DNA of 49,433 nt from CAYUCE01 sp964443275 (lineage in GTDB: Bacteria; Bipolaricaulota; Bipolaricaulia; CAYUCE01), in NCBI GenBank assembly GCA_964443275.1, contig CAYUCE010000007.1:1-49433 (forward strand), in the 5' to 3' direction. How positions within the stretch are numbered: the first letter of the stretch is position 1; the number at the start of each line of letters is the position of its first letter. This document shows, in pieces, positions 33,987 through 43,071 of this stretch. The position numbers and the translations under genes were made by a program. The notes beneath the pieces were generated by a model. That model had not been told where the DNA came from, made no database searches, and saw only the letters and a program-made list of their open reading frames with translations.

Positions 33987-34814
33987 GTGGTCACTACGAA
34001 AAAACAAAAGGTAAGTGCAAAATTAGTAGGAGCTAAACTTAACTCAAGTTTTTGGAAGGATATAATCGTATTAACCGAAACTGAATCCACCAATGACCAA
34101 CTTAGGGAAAGGGCCCAAAGCGGTGCTCCAGAGGGGACAGTAATTTGCGCCCTAAAGCAGACTGCAGGGCGGGGCAGATATAATCGGAAGTGGTATTCTC
34201 CCCCCGGTGGAGCATGGTTTTCATTCTTACTTAGACCAAAAATCACTCCTAACCAAGCAGGTTGTTTAGCTGTCTTAGTTCCTATTGCCATAGCCTCCGG
34301 CTTAAACGATAAATACAACTTAAACATCAATACCAAATGGCCAAATGACTTAATGATAGGGGGTAAGAAGCTGGGGGGGATACTAATAGATTTGGCCACC
34401 GATTCCAAAAAAATAAAGTACATGATCGTAGGCACAGGTTTAAATATAAATAACCCTCTTCCGGAAGAAGTTGTGGTTCATCCTACCAGCTTGGTAGAAG
34501 AGGTGGGCGGTGTCCTAGATTTAGGGGAGGTAATTGCCTGTTCTCTAAATTCAATTTATAAAGATTACTTTCGTTTTTTAAATGAAGGCTACGATATGAC
34601 AATCAAAAAGTGGAAAGCACTGTCAGCAATAAAAGATAGAGTAGTCGGGGTCAAAAGATACAAAGACAAGAAATCATTCAAAGCAAGGGTAATCGGACTT
34701 TCACCTTTTGGAGAGTTAGAGGTCTTAAAAACGCCCGATAAACCCGGTGATCTTAAAAAATCAAACCAAATTATCAGACTGCGATTTGAAGAAGTAACCC
34801 TAAACGTGAGGTGA
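33987..34814 (+). CDS. birA: Biotin--[acetyl-CoA-carboxylase] ligase without HTH domain
   Basis: 275 residues from a GTG start. It activates biotin and attaches it to carboxylase carrier domains. The catalytic motifs are TESTNDQLRERAQSGAPEGTVICALKQTAGRGRYNRKWYSPPGG (ATP and biotin loop) and TKWPNDLMIGGKKLGGILID. The C-terminal BPL domain follows (about 210-270). Only about 25 residues precede the catalytic domain, so the DNA-binding HTH of regulatory BirA proteins is absent and this is a group I enzyme. It overlaps purA by 4 bp. Confidence 0.93.
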   Translation: MVTTKKQKVSAKLVGAKLNSSFWKDIIVLTETESTNDQLRERAQSGAPEGTVICALKQTAGRGRYNRKWYSPPGGAWFSFLLRPKITPNQAGCLAVLVPIAIASGLNDKYNLNINTKWPNDLMIGGKKLGGILIDLATDSKKIKYMIVGTGLNINNPLPEEVVVHPTSLVEEVGGVLDLGEVIACSLNSIYKDYFRFLNEGYDMTIKKWKALSAIKDRVVGVKRYKDKKSFKARVIGLSPFGELEVLKTPDKPGDLKKSNQIIRLRFEEVTLNVR

Positions 34815-36082
34815 ATAATTTGCCAACCACAGCCGTGCTAGGAACCCAATGGGGCGATGAAGGAAAAGGTAAAATAGTCCACTTCCTATCACAAGAGGCA
34901 GCCATGGCGGTAAGATTTAACGGCGGGACTAACGCTGGACATACAGTGGTAAAAGAGGGCAAGAAATTTCAACTGCATTTAATACCCTCCGGTACTTTGG
35001 AGCCAGGATGTGCGGGAGTACTGGGCAACGGAATGGCTATCGATCCTTTTGCCCTAGCTAAAGAGATAAAGGAACTTAAGGAAGCAAAAGTAAATCCGAA
35101 GATTTTTATAAGCCAAGGGGCGCATCTTATCCTTCCTTACCATCCCATCTTAGAAAAACTGGCTGGAGCAACCGATGAGATAGGAACTACCGGCAAGGGT
35201 ATTGGTCCTTGCTATAAAGATAAAGCGGATAGATCGGGAATTAAAGCAGCCGATCTGCAAGAACCGGATCAACTGGAGGCTAAAATCGATAAAAAATTAA
35301 GGAGAGAAAAGGAACTTTGGGGAAATAAAAGCGAGTTAGCCGACCTTAACCCTAAAAGTTTAACCGAAAAGCTGCTCTCGGTGACCCAGAACTTTAGTTC
35401 TCAGATTGTAAATACCCCCAAGTTAGTAAACCAGGCCATTGAAGAGGATAAAAAAGTGATATTTGAAGGGGCTCAAGGATGCTTATTGGACATAGATTTT
35501 GGTACTTACCCCTTTGTTACCTCATCTAATACTACCATCGGTGGAATCGGGGTAGGAGCAGGGGTAAATCCGGCCAAAGTAGAAAGGGTTATTGGGGTGG
35601 TAAAGGCATATACCACCAGAGTGGGAGCCGGCCCCTTCCCCACCGAGAAAAGCGACCAAATAGGTAAAAGGCTGCGTGAGAAGGGGGAGGAGTACGGAAC
35701 CACCACCGGCAGGCCCAGAAGATGTGGTTGGCTGGATTTAGTAGCTCTCAAATATGCCTGCTTGATCAATGGGTTCACTGACTTAGCGGTAACCAAACTA
35801 GATGTCCTCTCCGGGTTTGAGGAGATAAAAGTGGCCACCGGTTATCAATATAATAGCGAGCTTACTAAAGACTTTCCGGCTTTCCCGTCCATCCTAGAAA
35901 ACTGCCGGCCTCAGTATGAATCTTTTGAAGGATGGAACGAGGATATCACCGATTGTAGAAGGATAGATGAACTTCCCAAAAATGCACGAACTTATCTTGA
36001 TTTTCTGACCGAAAAGCTAAATACACCCCTGTCCATAGTCTCTGTAGGCCCTGAATTTGCAAATACCATCTTAGTAAGATAA
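34811..36082 (+). CDS. purA: Adenylosuccinate synthetase
   Basis: 423 residues from a GTG that overlaps the birA stop. It joins IMP and aspartate using GTP. The N-terminal GTQWGDEGKGKIVHFL loop is at about 11-26. NGGTNAGHTV, GTTGKGIGPCYKDKADRSGI, VIFEGAQGCLLDIDFGTYPFVTSSNT and TTTGRPRRCGWLDLV are all standard. Together with PurB it completes the AMP branch from IMP within this series. Confidence 0.97.
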   Translation: MNNLPTTAVLGTQWGDEGKGKIVHFLSQEAAMAVRFNGGTNAGHTVVKEGKKFQLHLIPSGTLEPGCAGVLGNGMAIDPFALAKEIKELKEAKVNPKIFISQGAHLILPYHPILEKLAGATDEIGTTGKGIGPCYKDKADRSGIKAADLQEPDQLEAKIDKKLRREKELWGNKSELADLNPKSLTEKLLSVTQNFSSQIVNTPKLVNQAIEEDKKVIFEGAQGCLLDIDFGTYPFVTSSNTTIGGIGVGAGVNPAKVERVIGVVKAYTTRVGAGPFPTEKSDQIGKRLREKGEEYGTTTGRPRRCGWLDLVALKYACLINGFTDLAVTKLDVLSGFEEIKVATGYQYNSELTKDFPAFPSILENCRPQYESFEGWNEDITDCRRIDELPKNARTYLDFLTEKLNTPLSIVSVGPEFANTILVR

Positions 36083-36197
36083 AATTTAATCGAAAAAACC
36101 TGCGTCCGGAAATAGCCGATCTCAAATTTGAACAAAAGGTAATTGGAGTTCTCAATTCCTAAGGCTGACTTCACCACAAGGGCCAGGGAGGTAAGCT

Positions 36198-36887
36198 GTG
36201 GGACTCATGCAAAGAGCGCTTACAATAATTAAGGCAAAGCTTTCAAACTCCAGTAACCCGAGAGAAGCTTTAAATGAGAATATAGAAAGCATGAGCAATT
36301 CCATGCAAGAGCTGGGACTTTTGATAAAGAGGTTGAAGGGGCTTAAAATTAAGTTAAAGAACAAGGCCCAGGAGCTCGAAGAAGCCAGCAACGAATTCTA
36401 CCAGGAGGCCAAAGAAGCTTATAACATAAATGAAAAAGAGAGAGCGGAGATGGTCTTACGTGAAAAATACCATACTCTGGCCTTTAAAAAAGAGCTGGAG
36501 GGGACGGTGGAAAGGATCGAGCGACGCCTGGTGCCTCTAAACAGGAGCTTGGAAAGTCTAAAGAACCGCCTCAAAATTTATAAGACCCGCAAAGAAGTGC
36601 TGGAACTTTTGTACGATGCTTCCAGAACTGAATTAAGAGATCAGGAGATAAGAATGGGGATTTCAAATCAGGTACCTATGGATATACATACCGCCCTAAA
36701 AAGATCAGAGGTAGAAATAAAAGAAGTTCAGGAGAAGGTAGAAGCTACAAAGGAGCTTTTAAACGAAGATATCTTCCGCCGGGGTATAACTGCTATCTCC
36801 AGTTCCCAGGAGGAAGGGGTTTTTGATATCGCCAGGGAGATGGAAAAATTGGAACGAGACGCACAAGAAAGGGAGAAAATCAATTAA
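36198..36887 (+). CDS. PspA/IM30 family coiled-coil protein
   Basis: 229 residues from a GTG after GGGAGG. Almost the whole protein is helical coiled coil, beginning with the amphipathic MGLMQRALTIIKAKLSNSSNPREALNENIESMSNSMQEL typical of PspA/Vipp1, in which the first helix contacts membrane. KNRLKIYKTRKEVLELLYDAS lies in the central helical hairpin. Such proteins form rings and protect the inner membrane during envelope stress. It is probably the last gene of the plus-strand housekeeping series and ends tail to tail with trmY, overlapping it by 8 bp. Confidence 0.85.
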   Translation: MGLMQRALTIIKAKLSNSSNPREALNENIESMSNSMQELGLLIKRLKGLKIKLKNKAQELEEASNEFYQEAKEAYNINEKERAEMVLREKYHTLAFKKELEGTVERIERRLVPLNRSLESLKNRLKIYKTRKEVLELLYDASRTELRDQEIRMGISNQVPMDIHTALKRSEVEIKEVQEKVEATKELLNEDIFRRGITAISSSQEEGVFDIAREMEKLERDAQEREKIN

Positions 36888-37482
36888 AAATCCTATCCAG
36901 CTCGTTTTGCACCACTGTGATTGTATGATCGGCATGTAAGATCTTCGGCCCCACCTTTAGTTTCCCGTATCCTGCCAACAGCTTTTCTTCTCGCCCAGTA
37001 AAGTCAAGATGATCAGATAGCACAAATGTAACATCCTCAGGGATATCAGCTTTTCTTATATCCGCCCCCCACTCATGCAGTATATAGATCTTGGAGCCAG
37101 TTTCCTCTATTTTGGCTAATAGCTTTTTTAAGGTAGAGCTAGAAACAAATATTCCCGGAGTGCTTTCTAACTCCTCGCCCTCCCTTATTTTACCTCGTTT
37201 CTCTAATGCCTTTTGAATCAAGGCCCCGGTGCTTCTCTCGTCCGGATTTAGATGCCTAAGTGAACTTCCTTCAAATCGAAGTAAGACTTTATTTTGCAGT
37301 AAGAGATAGACACGGACCTCAGTTCTTATCCCGTGTGACAGCATAAAGGCACTGGTTATGCATCTACATAAAATATCTAATCTTCCCGCACTGCCCGGCA
37401 AGTCATTTAAGGTAAAATCGGGGGAAATGGCGGTTTTATGTCCGAGTACAATAAAAGTTCGAAAGGCTATGTTAATTAACAC
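36880..37482 (-). CDS. trmY: tRNA (pseudouridine54-N1)-methyltransferase, TrmY family
   Basis: 200 residues of the SPOUT family (formerly DUF358). The N-terminal FIVLGHKTAISPDFTLNDLPGSAGRLDILCRCITSAF and the motifs VLLRFEGSSLRHLNPDERSTGALI, GIFVSSSTLKKLL and the knot region VTFVLSDHLDFTGREEKLL are all typical. The C-terminus, ADHTITVVQNELDRIF, is nearly invariant in the family. TrmY makes N1-methylpseudouridine at tRNA position 54 in archaea; some bacteria carry homologues. The gene stands alone on the minus strand and overlaps the PspA-like gene at its 3' end. Confidence 0.9.
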   Translation of the reverse strand: MLINIAFRTFIVLGHKTAISPDFTLNDLPGSAGRLDILCRCITSAFMLSHGIRTEVRVYLLLQNKVLLRFEGSSLRHLNPDERSTGALIQKALEKRGKIREGEELESTPGIFVSSSTLKKLLAKIEETGSKIYILHEWGADIRKADIPEDVTFVLSDHLDFTGREEKLLAGYGKLKVGPKILHADHTITVVQNELDRIFN

Positions 37483-37739
37483 CTACTTTCCAATACCTAA
37501 CTTATACTTTTATAGGGGGGTTATTCAAATACGTTAATTTCGGCCTTTTAATCATTCTGGCCAATAAACACAAAAGAAGCCGACAAAAGATTAGGTAGGA
37601 AAAAGTACAAGTTGATTAAGATAAGCACATAAAGTAAGTGATTTAGATCACCAAAGATGGGGAAAAAGCGGATTGAAGGTATTTACAAAGGTCCTTCAAT
37701 ATCGGTAAGTCTATACCAAAATATAACCTTGATATACCC

Positions 37740-38717
37740 ATGAAAAAGATTAATTTTTTAATTCTGTGTGCGTTACTATTTGCTATCCCTTTTTCACTTT
37801 CCATACGGGCACAAGAACTTACCGGAGGATTTTACACCGAACTTACATTAGAACCATCCCTGACTACTTCACTTCATTCCCTAGTTTACCTGGACGCATC
37901 CTTTAAAGGGGTTACTTTCCGAAGTGAGACCGTCTTCGATCTTATTTCTTTAGACACTCAAAGCTTTCAGCTTTCTTTTACCATTGGAATACTGGCTATA
38001 AGAGAGGAAGTTGTATTTAAGGGACCTGGTTTTAGTTTTTCTCGAAACGACCTTCTGGCTTCCGTTACTCTAGCCGGGTTGGATCTGGGGATAAATTTTC
38101 TACTGGAAAACTCTACCGGGATAAATCCGGGACTGGTAATCAAATTGGGAGGGAAAACCGGCCTGGGGATTGGACTATACAGCTATACCGGTTTTGGAAC
38201 AACTGAGATTGCTGAGGATTTAGAAGATAGAGGAAAAACCGATCTCTGTAATACAGAAACCTGGTCCTTTGCCTGCAGACGCCCCCTCATCCAGTTGGAC
38301 GCCGATCCCGACCGAGAAGTAAAATCTCCATTTGTGTTCACTGAGGAAGTGGTCAGGCTCTCATTTGACGTTGATAGTTTCACCTTTTTATCCGATACAA
38401 AGTTTACCGGGGCCGGCTTCGACCAGGAAGTATTCTCGGCCGGTTACGCATTTGATGATCCGGACATCCTTTTTACTTCTACCAGTGTTTTCGATAATAC
38501 CGTAAGTTTCGCCGAACAGGTCTTTAGATTAGAAGCCGGTATAGCCGAGCAAGTAAATTTTTACAGTGTCACTTACATAAGCGGTCCACCCTTATCCTTT
38601 TCGAATCAGGAATTCAAGTTTAAACTGGAAATTGAAGGATTTCGCCTGTTACTGACTACCCTCTTTGATACCGGGGGGTTCTCAAAGCTTTCACTCTGCT
38701 TGGGATTTGAGGTCTGA
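37740..38717 (+). CDS. Exported beta-rich protein of unknown function
   Basis: 325 residues. A signal peptide (MKKINFLILCALLFAIPFSLSIRA, cleaved near residue 24) precedes a mature part made of alternating aromatic and hydrophobic beta strands. Echoing segments are ELTLEPSLTTSLHSLVYLDASF, FSFSRNDLLASVTLAGLDLG, and TSTSVFDNTVSFAEQVFRLEAGI. The style suggests an outer-surface or outer-membrane beta protein. The only cysteines are near the middle (CNTETWSFAC) and one at the end. No ribosome site is seen before the ATG; a -10-like TATAAC lies 12 bp upstream. Family not recognised. Confidence 0.65.
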   Translation: MKKINFLILCALLFAIPFSLSIRAQELTGGFYTELTLEPSLTTSLHSLVYLDASFKGVTFRSETVFDLISLDTQSFQLSFTIGILAIREEVVFKGPGFSFSRNDLLASVTLAGLDLGINFLLENSTGINPGLVIKLGGKTGLGIGLYSYTGFGTTEIAEDLEDRGKTDLCNTETWSFACRRPLIQLDADPDREVKSPFVFTEEVVRLSFDVDSFTFLSDTKFTGAGFDQEVFSAGYAFDDPDILFTSTSVFDNTVSFAEQVFRLEAGIAEQVNFYSVTYISGPPLSFSNQEFKFKLEIEGFRLLLTTLFDTGGFSKLSLCLGFEV

Positions 38718-38897
38718 TCCGATTTTCCGCCTTCCACAAGTAAGATTTTATTGAGGTTTCACTTGTTAAAAACTCACCGAACCCACTTTCCTATAAAACC
38801 GGCCCACCTTCTAAGTTTACAACATTGAAACCAAGATGGTTATCAAATGCATGCATGTAAACCTCGTGTAATTGGTAACTTATCCAAGCGGTTTAAT

Positions 38898-38925
38898 TTG
38901 TACGGATGAACTGAAGTTGTATACT
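38898..38925 (+). promoter_or_regulatory. Putative sigma70 promoter
   Basis: TTGTAC (38898-38903), 16 bp spacer, TATACT (38920-38925). Transcription would start near 38932, only about 10 bp before the likely ATG at 38943, giving a nearly leaderless message. Confidence 0.55.
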
Positions 38926-38942
38926 AAACCAGAGTGGTTTTT

Positions 38943-39440
38943 ATGCCTTCAGCAAAAAAGCATTTGCAGGTGGAGTTTTCCTTTCTTCCCCTAGCCCTTT
39001 TTGTATTTTACTTTTTCAGACCCAACATATTGGAAAGTGCGGTTTTTGGCTCCTCCTATATTTTCTCCAGCTTGCTATTAAGCCCGGATCTTGACCTAGC
39101 CAGTAGTCAGACTCTAAAAAGATGGGGACCGATGAGAGTTTTCTGGTTTCCTTATCAAAAAATTTTTAGACACCGCGGTTTAAGCCACAATTTAATTCTG
39201 GGACCGGCAACCAGAATTGCTTACCTATTATTTATCCTGATCCTTCTAGCCTGGGTGGTTAATCACCTGCTAATCTGGTTTGAATTTCCCGACCGATGGT
39301 TTATACCCACCTTTCGGATTATTAGCAGATGGTTTCCTATCCTAACTATAGGACTTTATATCCCCAATTTCCTCCACATCATATGTGATAAAATTTATAC
39401 GCGATTCCGGCCCTTGTTTAGGGAACATAGGTTCTTGTAA
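38943..39440 (+). CDS. Metal-binding membrane protein, DUF2227-like
   Basis: 165 residues from the ATG at 38943; a GTG at 38934 is also in frame. About four membrane helices are present. The conserved polar residues SPDLDL, KRWGPMRVFWFPYQKIFRHRGLSHN and the late histidine LHIICDKIYTRFR match the DUF2227/YdjM-type putative metal-binding membrane proteins, related to LexA-regulated YdjM hydrolases. The His and Asp residues suggest a metal site in or near the membrane. Function unknown. Confidence 0.75.
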   Translation: MPSAKKHLQVEFSFLPLALFVFYFFRPNILESAVFGSSYIFSSLLLSPDLDLASSQTLKRWGPMRVFWFPYQKIFRHRGLSHNLILGPATRIAYLLFILILLAWVVNHLLIWFEFPDRWFIPTFRIISRWFPILTIGLYIPNFLHIICDKIYTRFRPLFREHRFL

Positions 39441-39463
39441 GGCGAGGCTTGATACTATATAAT
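39435..39463 (+). promoter_or_regulatory. Strong sigma70-like promoter for the RlpA-like gene
   Basis: TTGTAA (39435-39440), 17 bp spacer, TATAAT (39458-39463). The -35 box overlaps the stop codon of the preceding gene. Transcription would begin about 38 bp before the ATG. Confidence 0.6.
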
Positions 39464-39507
39464 TTTAAAGATTTAATACCCAGATAGGCACTTACCCTAT
39501 ATAAATT

Positions 39508-39891
39508 ATGAATCAAGTAGTGATAATTTCGATAGCTGTTATTTTGCTTTCAGTAGGAATGATTTCATTATTCACTCAACCCACCTTTTATCAAGTGGGT
39601 ATAGCTTCTTGGTATGGGCCAAAGTTTCACGGCAAAGTAACAGCCAGCGGGGAAGTTTACGATATGTACGAATTAACCGCTGCTCATAAATCTTTGCCCT
39701 TTGGAACCAGAGTATGTGTTGTAGATTTGGAGACCAAAAAGAGGGTAGCTTTAAGAATAAATGATAGAGGGCCGTTTATAAAGGACAGGATAATAGATCT
39801 CTCCTACGGGGCAGCAGAGAAGTTAGGTATAGTAGAAAAAGGTATCACCAAAGTGGGACTGATTATCTTAAAAGGCAATCAGACCTGTTAG
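39508..39891 (+). CDS. rlpA: RlpA-like septal-ring lytic transglycosylase domain protein
   Basis: 127 residues. An N-terminal hydrophobic segment (VVIISIAVILLSVGMISLF) acts as a signal or anchor. The rest is a double-psi beta-barrel: GIASWYGPKFHGKVTASGEVYDMYELTAAHKSLPFGTRVCVVDLE, then VALRINDRGPFIKDRIIDLSYGAAEKLGI. The acidic residue in INDRGPF and the tyrosine and histidine motifs match RlpA, which cleaves peptide-free glycan in some bacteria. No lipobox cysteine and no SPOR domain are present, so this is a minimal form. No clear ribosome site precedes the ATG. Confidence 0.9.
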   Translation: MNQVVIISIAVILLSVGMISLFTQPTFYQVGIASWYGPKFHGKVTASGEVYDMYELTAAHKSLPFGTRVCVVDLETKKRVALRINDRGPFIKDRIIDLSYGAAEKLGIVEKGITKVGLIILKGNQTC

Positions 39892-39955
39892 CTAGGTAAA
39901 AATCTATATTTAACTGATCGAAAAATCTTTGTTTAAAATCAGTTAATAGGCCAAC

Positions 39956-42574
39956 ATGATAAAATTCCATCAAAAACCATATAAAGAGGAAGATATTCTG
40001 AATAAGCTTCATCCGGAAGTTTTGAAGTGGTTTAGGAGCAAATTTAAGACCTTCAGCCCGCCTCAACGCTATGCCATTTTGGACATTATAAATGATAAAA
40101 ATTCCCTCATTGCCTCCCCCACCGGCTCCGGTAAGACCTTATCCTTTGCACTTGCAGTTATAACTGAGCTTTTAAACCTACACGATCAAGGGAAGTTAGA
40201 AGACAAGATATACTGTGTATATATCTCTCCCCTTAAAGCGTTGGGGAACGACATCCAACGAAATTTAAACGAACCTTTGGAAGATATCAAGAAAATAGCT
40301 AAGAGAAGGGGCAAAGAGATAGACATAAAGGTAAAAACCCGTACCGGCGATACTTCCCGGTATGAGAAGCGAAAGATGCTCAAAGACCCTCCCCATATTT
40401 TGATCACCACCCCGGAATCTTTTGCTATCTCACTTTCCTCCAAGAAGTTTTCGAAAAAATTTCATGATATCCGATGGGTAATAGTGGATGAAATCCATGC
40501 TCTAGCTTCCTCAAAGCGCGGTGCTCATCTGTCCCTTTCCTTGGAAAGATGCGAGGAGATTACCGATTTTGTAAGGGTAGGCTTGTCAGCGACCATCAGC
40601 CCCTTAGAAAAGGTAGCTAAATTTCTGGTAGGCAAAAAATACGGCAAGGAATTAGAGGATATGGCCACAGACGGCGAGGACTCATACCGTGATTGCCTGG
40701 TGGCCGATGCCCGCTTCTCAAAGGACTTAAATTTGAAGGTTCTATCCCCGGTGGATGATTTTATCGATTGTTCTGCAGATAAATTACAAGATAATCTCTA
40801 TGAGCTCATACATTCCCTAATTTGTGACCACCGCACCACTTTGATATTTACAAATACCAGGGCGGGCACCGAAAGGGTGGTACATCACCTCAAAGAAAGA
40901 TATCCCAAATTTTATAAAAAGAATATAGGTGCCCATCACGGTTCGCTCTCCAAAGATCACCGGTTAAAAATTGAAAAAAGATTAAAAAATGGGCAGCTAA
41001 AAATTGTAGTTTGCTCCACCAGCCTAGAATTAGGAATAGATATCGGTTATATAGATTTGGTTATTCTACTGGGCTCACCTAAAAGCGTAGCCCGGGCCTT
41101 ACAAAGAGTGGGAAGGAGCGGTCATAAGTTACATGATACAATCAAGGGCAGAATTATCGTCACCGACAGAGATGATCTAATAGAGTGTTCAGTACTTTTA
41201 AAAAGCGCTGTAGAAGGAAAAATCGATAAAATTCACATACCTCAAAACTGCCTGGATGTACTGGCCCAGCAAATATTCGGGAGATTGATGGATGGCAGGA
41301 CCCACCGAGAAGACCTTTGGGAGATGGTCTCCAGAAGTTACAACTTCCGGAATTTGCGATCGGAGGATTTTAGAAAGGTCCTGGGATATCTGGCCGGGGA
41401 GTATACATCCTTGGAGGACAGGTACGTTTATGCCAAAATATTTCATGACAAAGAGAATCGGACCGTGGGCCGGCGGGGCAAAATGGCCCGGGTCATCTAT
41501 ATGACCAACGTAGGCACTATTCCGGAAGAATCCTACGTAGATGTAAAAATGGGTAAAAAGAGAATAGGAAAGATAGAGGAATCCTTTTTGGAAATGCTTT
41601 CCAAGGGCGATATTTTCGTACTAGGTGGCGAATCCTACCGTTTCCGATACTCCCGGGGAATGACCGCTCAAGTGGCCAAAGCTTATGGCAGAACCCCTAC
41701 CGTCCCTTCCTGGTACTCTGAAATGCTTCCACTGTCCCTCGGCTTGGCATTGGACATCCAAAAATTCAGACTAAAGATGGCTGAACTTTTCGAGGCAAGC
41801 AGCAGTGAGGATAAAATAAAAGAATTTATAAAAGATTATCTCTACGTAGATAAAAGAAGCGCAAATTCACTTTTCAGGTATTTTTTTGAACAAGATAAGT
41901 GCTCCCAAATCCCGCACCGAAAAAAGATCCTGATAGAATTTTATCAGGAAGGCAAAAAAAGCTGGGTGTTATTCCATACCTTATTTGGAAGGAGGGTAAA
42001 TGACTGTCTGTCCCGAGTGATTGCCTGGCTTATCGCTCGCCGGGAAGCCAAGGACGTGGAAGTGGGGATTACCGATCACGGCTTTTATTTGATGTATGAA
42101 GGTAAGATCAAAGTTATGGAAGCCTTCGGTCTGCTGGCCAATAGAGAGTTAAGAGAGACCCTCCGGTCTTCATTATACGATACCGAAATATTAAAAAGAA
42201 GGTTCAGACACTGCGCAGCTCGTGCTTTGATGATTTTAAGAAACTACAAAGGCAGAAGAAAATCGGTAGGAAAACAGCAGGTAAAATCTATGATTTTACA
42301 ATCTACGGTAAGAGATATCGACAGCAAATTTCCGGTCCTAGAGGAAGCTTATAGGGAGACCATGGAGGACGCTATGGATATTGGGGGAGCAGAGAAAGTC
42401 CTTAAGGAAATAAAGGAAGGGAAGATAAAGATAGAGGCCCGTCTGACCAGCGGGGTAAGTCCTTTTGCCTTCCATATATTGATGCGCGGACATTCTGATT
42501 TAATCAAGGCCGAAGATAGGCAGAAATTTTTAAAACGGTTGTACAAAGAAATGGTGGCCGACCCCTCCAGTTGA
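39956..42574 (+). CDS. lhr: Lhr-type ATP-dependent DNA/RNA helicase
   Basis: 872 residues, superfamily 2. Motif I is ASPTGSGKT at about 53-61, motif II DEIH at about 177-180, motif III SAT, then LIFTNTRAGTERVVHHL, CSTSLELGIDIGYIDLVILLGSPKSVARALQRVGRSGH (motifs IV-VI). The Lhr-specific winged-helix and beta-sheet region follows (IIVTDRDDLIECSVLLKSA and later). The length of about 870 fits the compact archaeal/bacterial Lhr core rather than the 1500-residue enterobacterial form. These enzymes translocate on single-stranded DNA and unwind RNA:DNA hybrids in repair. A TAAAAT box lies about 17 bp before the ATG and no ribosome site is seen. Confidence 0.93.
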   Translation: MIKFHQKPYKEEDILNKLHPEVLKWFRSKFKTFSPPQRYAILDIINDKNSLIASPTGSGKTLSFALAVITELLNLHDQGKLEDKIYCVYISPLKALGNDIQRNLNEPLEDIKKIAKRRGKEIDIKVKTRTGDTSRYEKRKMLKDPPHILITTPESFAISLSSKKFSKKFHDIRWVIVDEIHALASSKRGAHLSLSLERCEEITDFVRVGLSATISPLEKVAKFLVGKKYGKELEDMATDGEDSYRDCLVADARFSKDLNLKVLSPVDDFIDCSADKLQDNLYELIHSLICDHRTTLIFTNTRAGTERVVHHLKERYPKFYKKNIGAHHGSLSKDHRLKIEKRLKNGQLKIVVCSTSLELGIDIGYIDLVILLGSPKSVARALQRVGRSGHKLHDTIKGRIIVTDRDDLIECSVLLKSAVEGKIDKIHIPQNCLDVLAQQIFGRLMDGRTHREDLWEMVSRSYNFRNLRSEDFRKVLGYLAGEYTSLEDRYVYAKIFHDKENRTVGRRGKMARVIYMTNVGTIPEESYVDVKMGKKRIGKIEESFLEMLSKGDIFVLGGESYRFRYSRGMTAQVAKAYGRTPTVPSWYSEMLPLSLGLALDIQKFRLKMAELFEASSSEDKIKEFIKDYLYVDKRSANSLFRYFFEQDKCSQIPHRKKILIEFYQEGKKSWVLFHTLFGRRVNDCLSRVIAWLIARREAKDVEVGITDHGFYLMYEGKIKVMEAFGLLANRELRETLRSSLYDTEILKRRFRHCAARALMILRNYKGRRKSVGKQQVKSMILQSTVRDIDSKFPVLEEAYRETMEDAMDIGGAEKVLKEIKEGKIKIEARLTSGVSPFAFHILMRGHSDLIKAEDRQKFLKRLYKEMVADPSS

Positions 42575-42633
42575 GCCAACAAAAATAAGAAATAATTACT
42601 TCAAATAGGCAACCAACCCTAAAACAAAAAAAG

Positions 42634-42670
42634 AAGGCAAAGTTAAAATTGAAACTTAGCTTTTTTGCCT
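42634..42670. terminator. Hairpin with T-run between convergent genes
   Basis: AGGCAAA (42635-42641) pairs with TTTGCCT (42664-42670), with an inner AAGTT/AACTT stem and a run of six T in the descending arm. It lies between lhr and the convergent MFS remnant and could end transcription in either direction. Confidence 0.45.
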
Positions 42671-42682
42671 AGTATAGGAAAA

Positions 42683-43071
42683 TCAACGTTTTTTCCGGAC
42701 CAAAAGCACCGAAAAAGCAGCTATCACCAGAAGTATGGGTAATAAATTGAACGCTTTGGCCAGGGAATAAACATCACCTATATAACCTATGGTTACCGGA
42801 GCTATCATCCCCGATATAGCCACCACGGTGAAGTTTGCCCCAAAGGTCTTCCCATATCCACCTTGAGAACTGACCTGCTCCACTAAGGATAAAGTGGCGG
42901 GGATAGGAATAAAAAGCGAAAATCCTAAACAGGCCAACAGCAGGTAAACCAACCACAAATCCAAAGATAGCAAGTTAATCAGCGGTAAGAATAAAGCAGC
43001 CACCAGAGTAAAGATTTCCCTTCCTGGATAGTAGCTTACCTATCCACTTGAACAAAAGAAAGAGGGAAATT
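42683..43071 (-). pseudogene. C-terminal fragment of an MFS transporter, frameshifted
   Basis: About 106 residues in one frame (FTLVAALFLPLINLLS to VIAAFSVLLVRKKR) form the last four helices of a major facilitator permease. PIPATLSLVEQVSSQGGYGKTFGANFTVVAISGMIAPVTIG is a typical late-helix stretch. Directly upstream, in another frame, lies LFLLFKWIGKLLSRKG, the MFS loop just before it. One frameshift near 43010 therefore separates the two parts, and the N-terminal half is absent, cut off where the sugar-phosphate transferase gene ends. This is a non-functional remnant. Confidence 0.8.
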
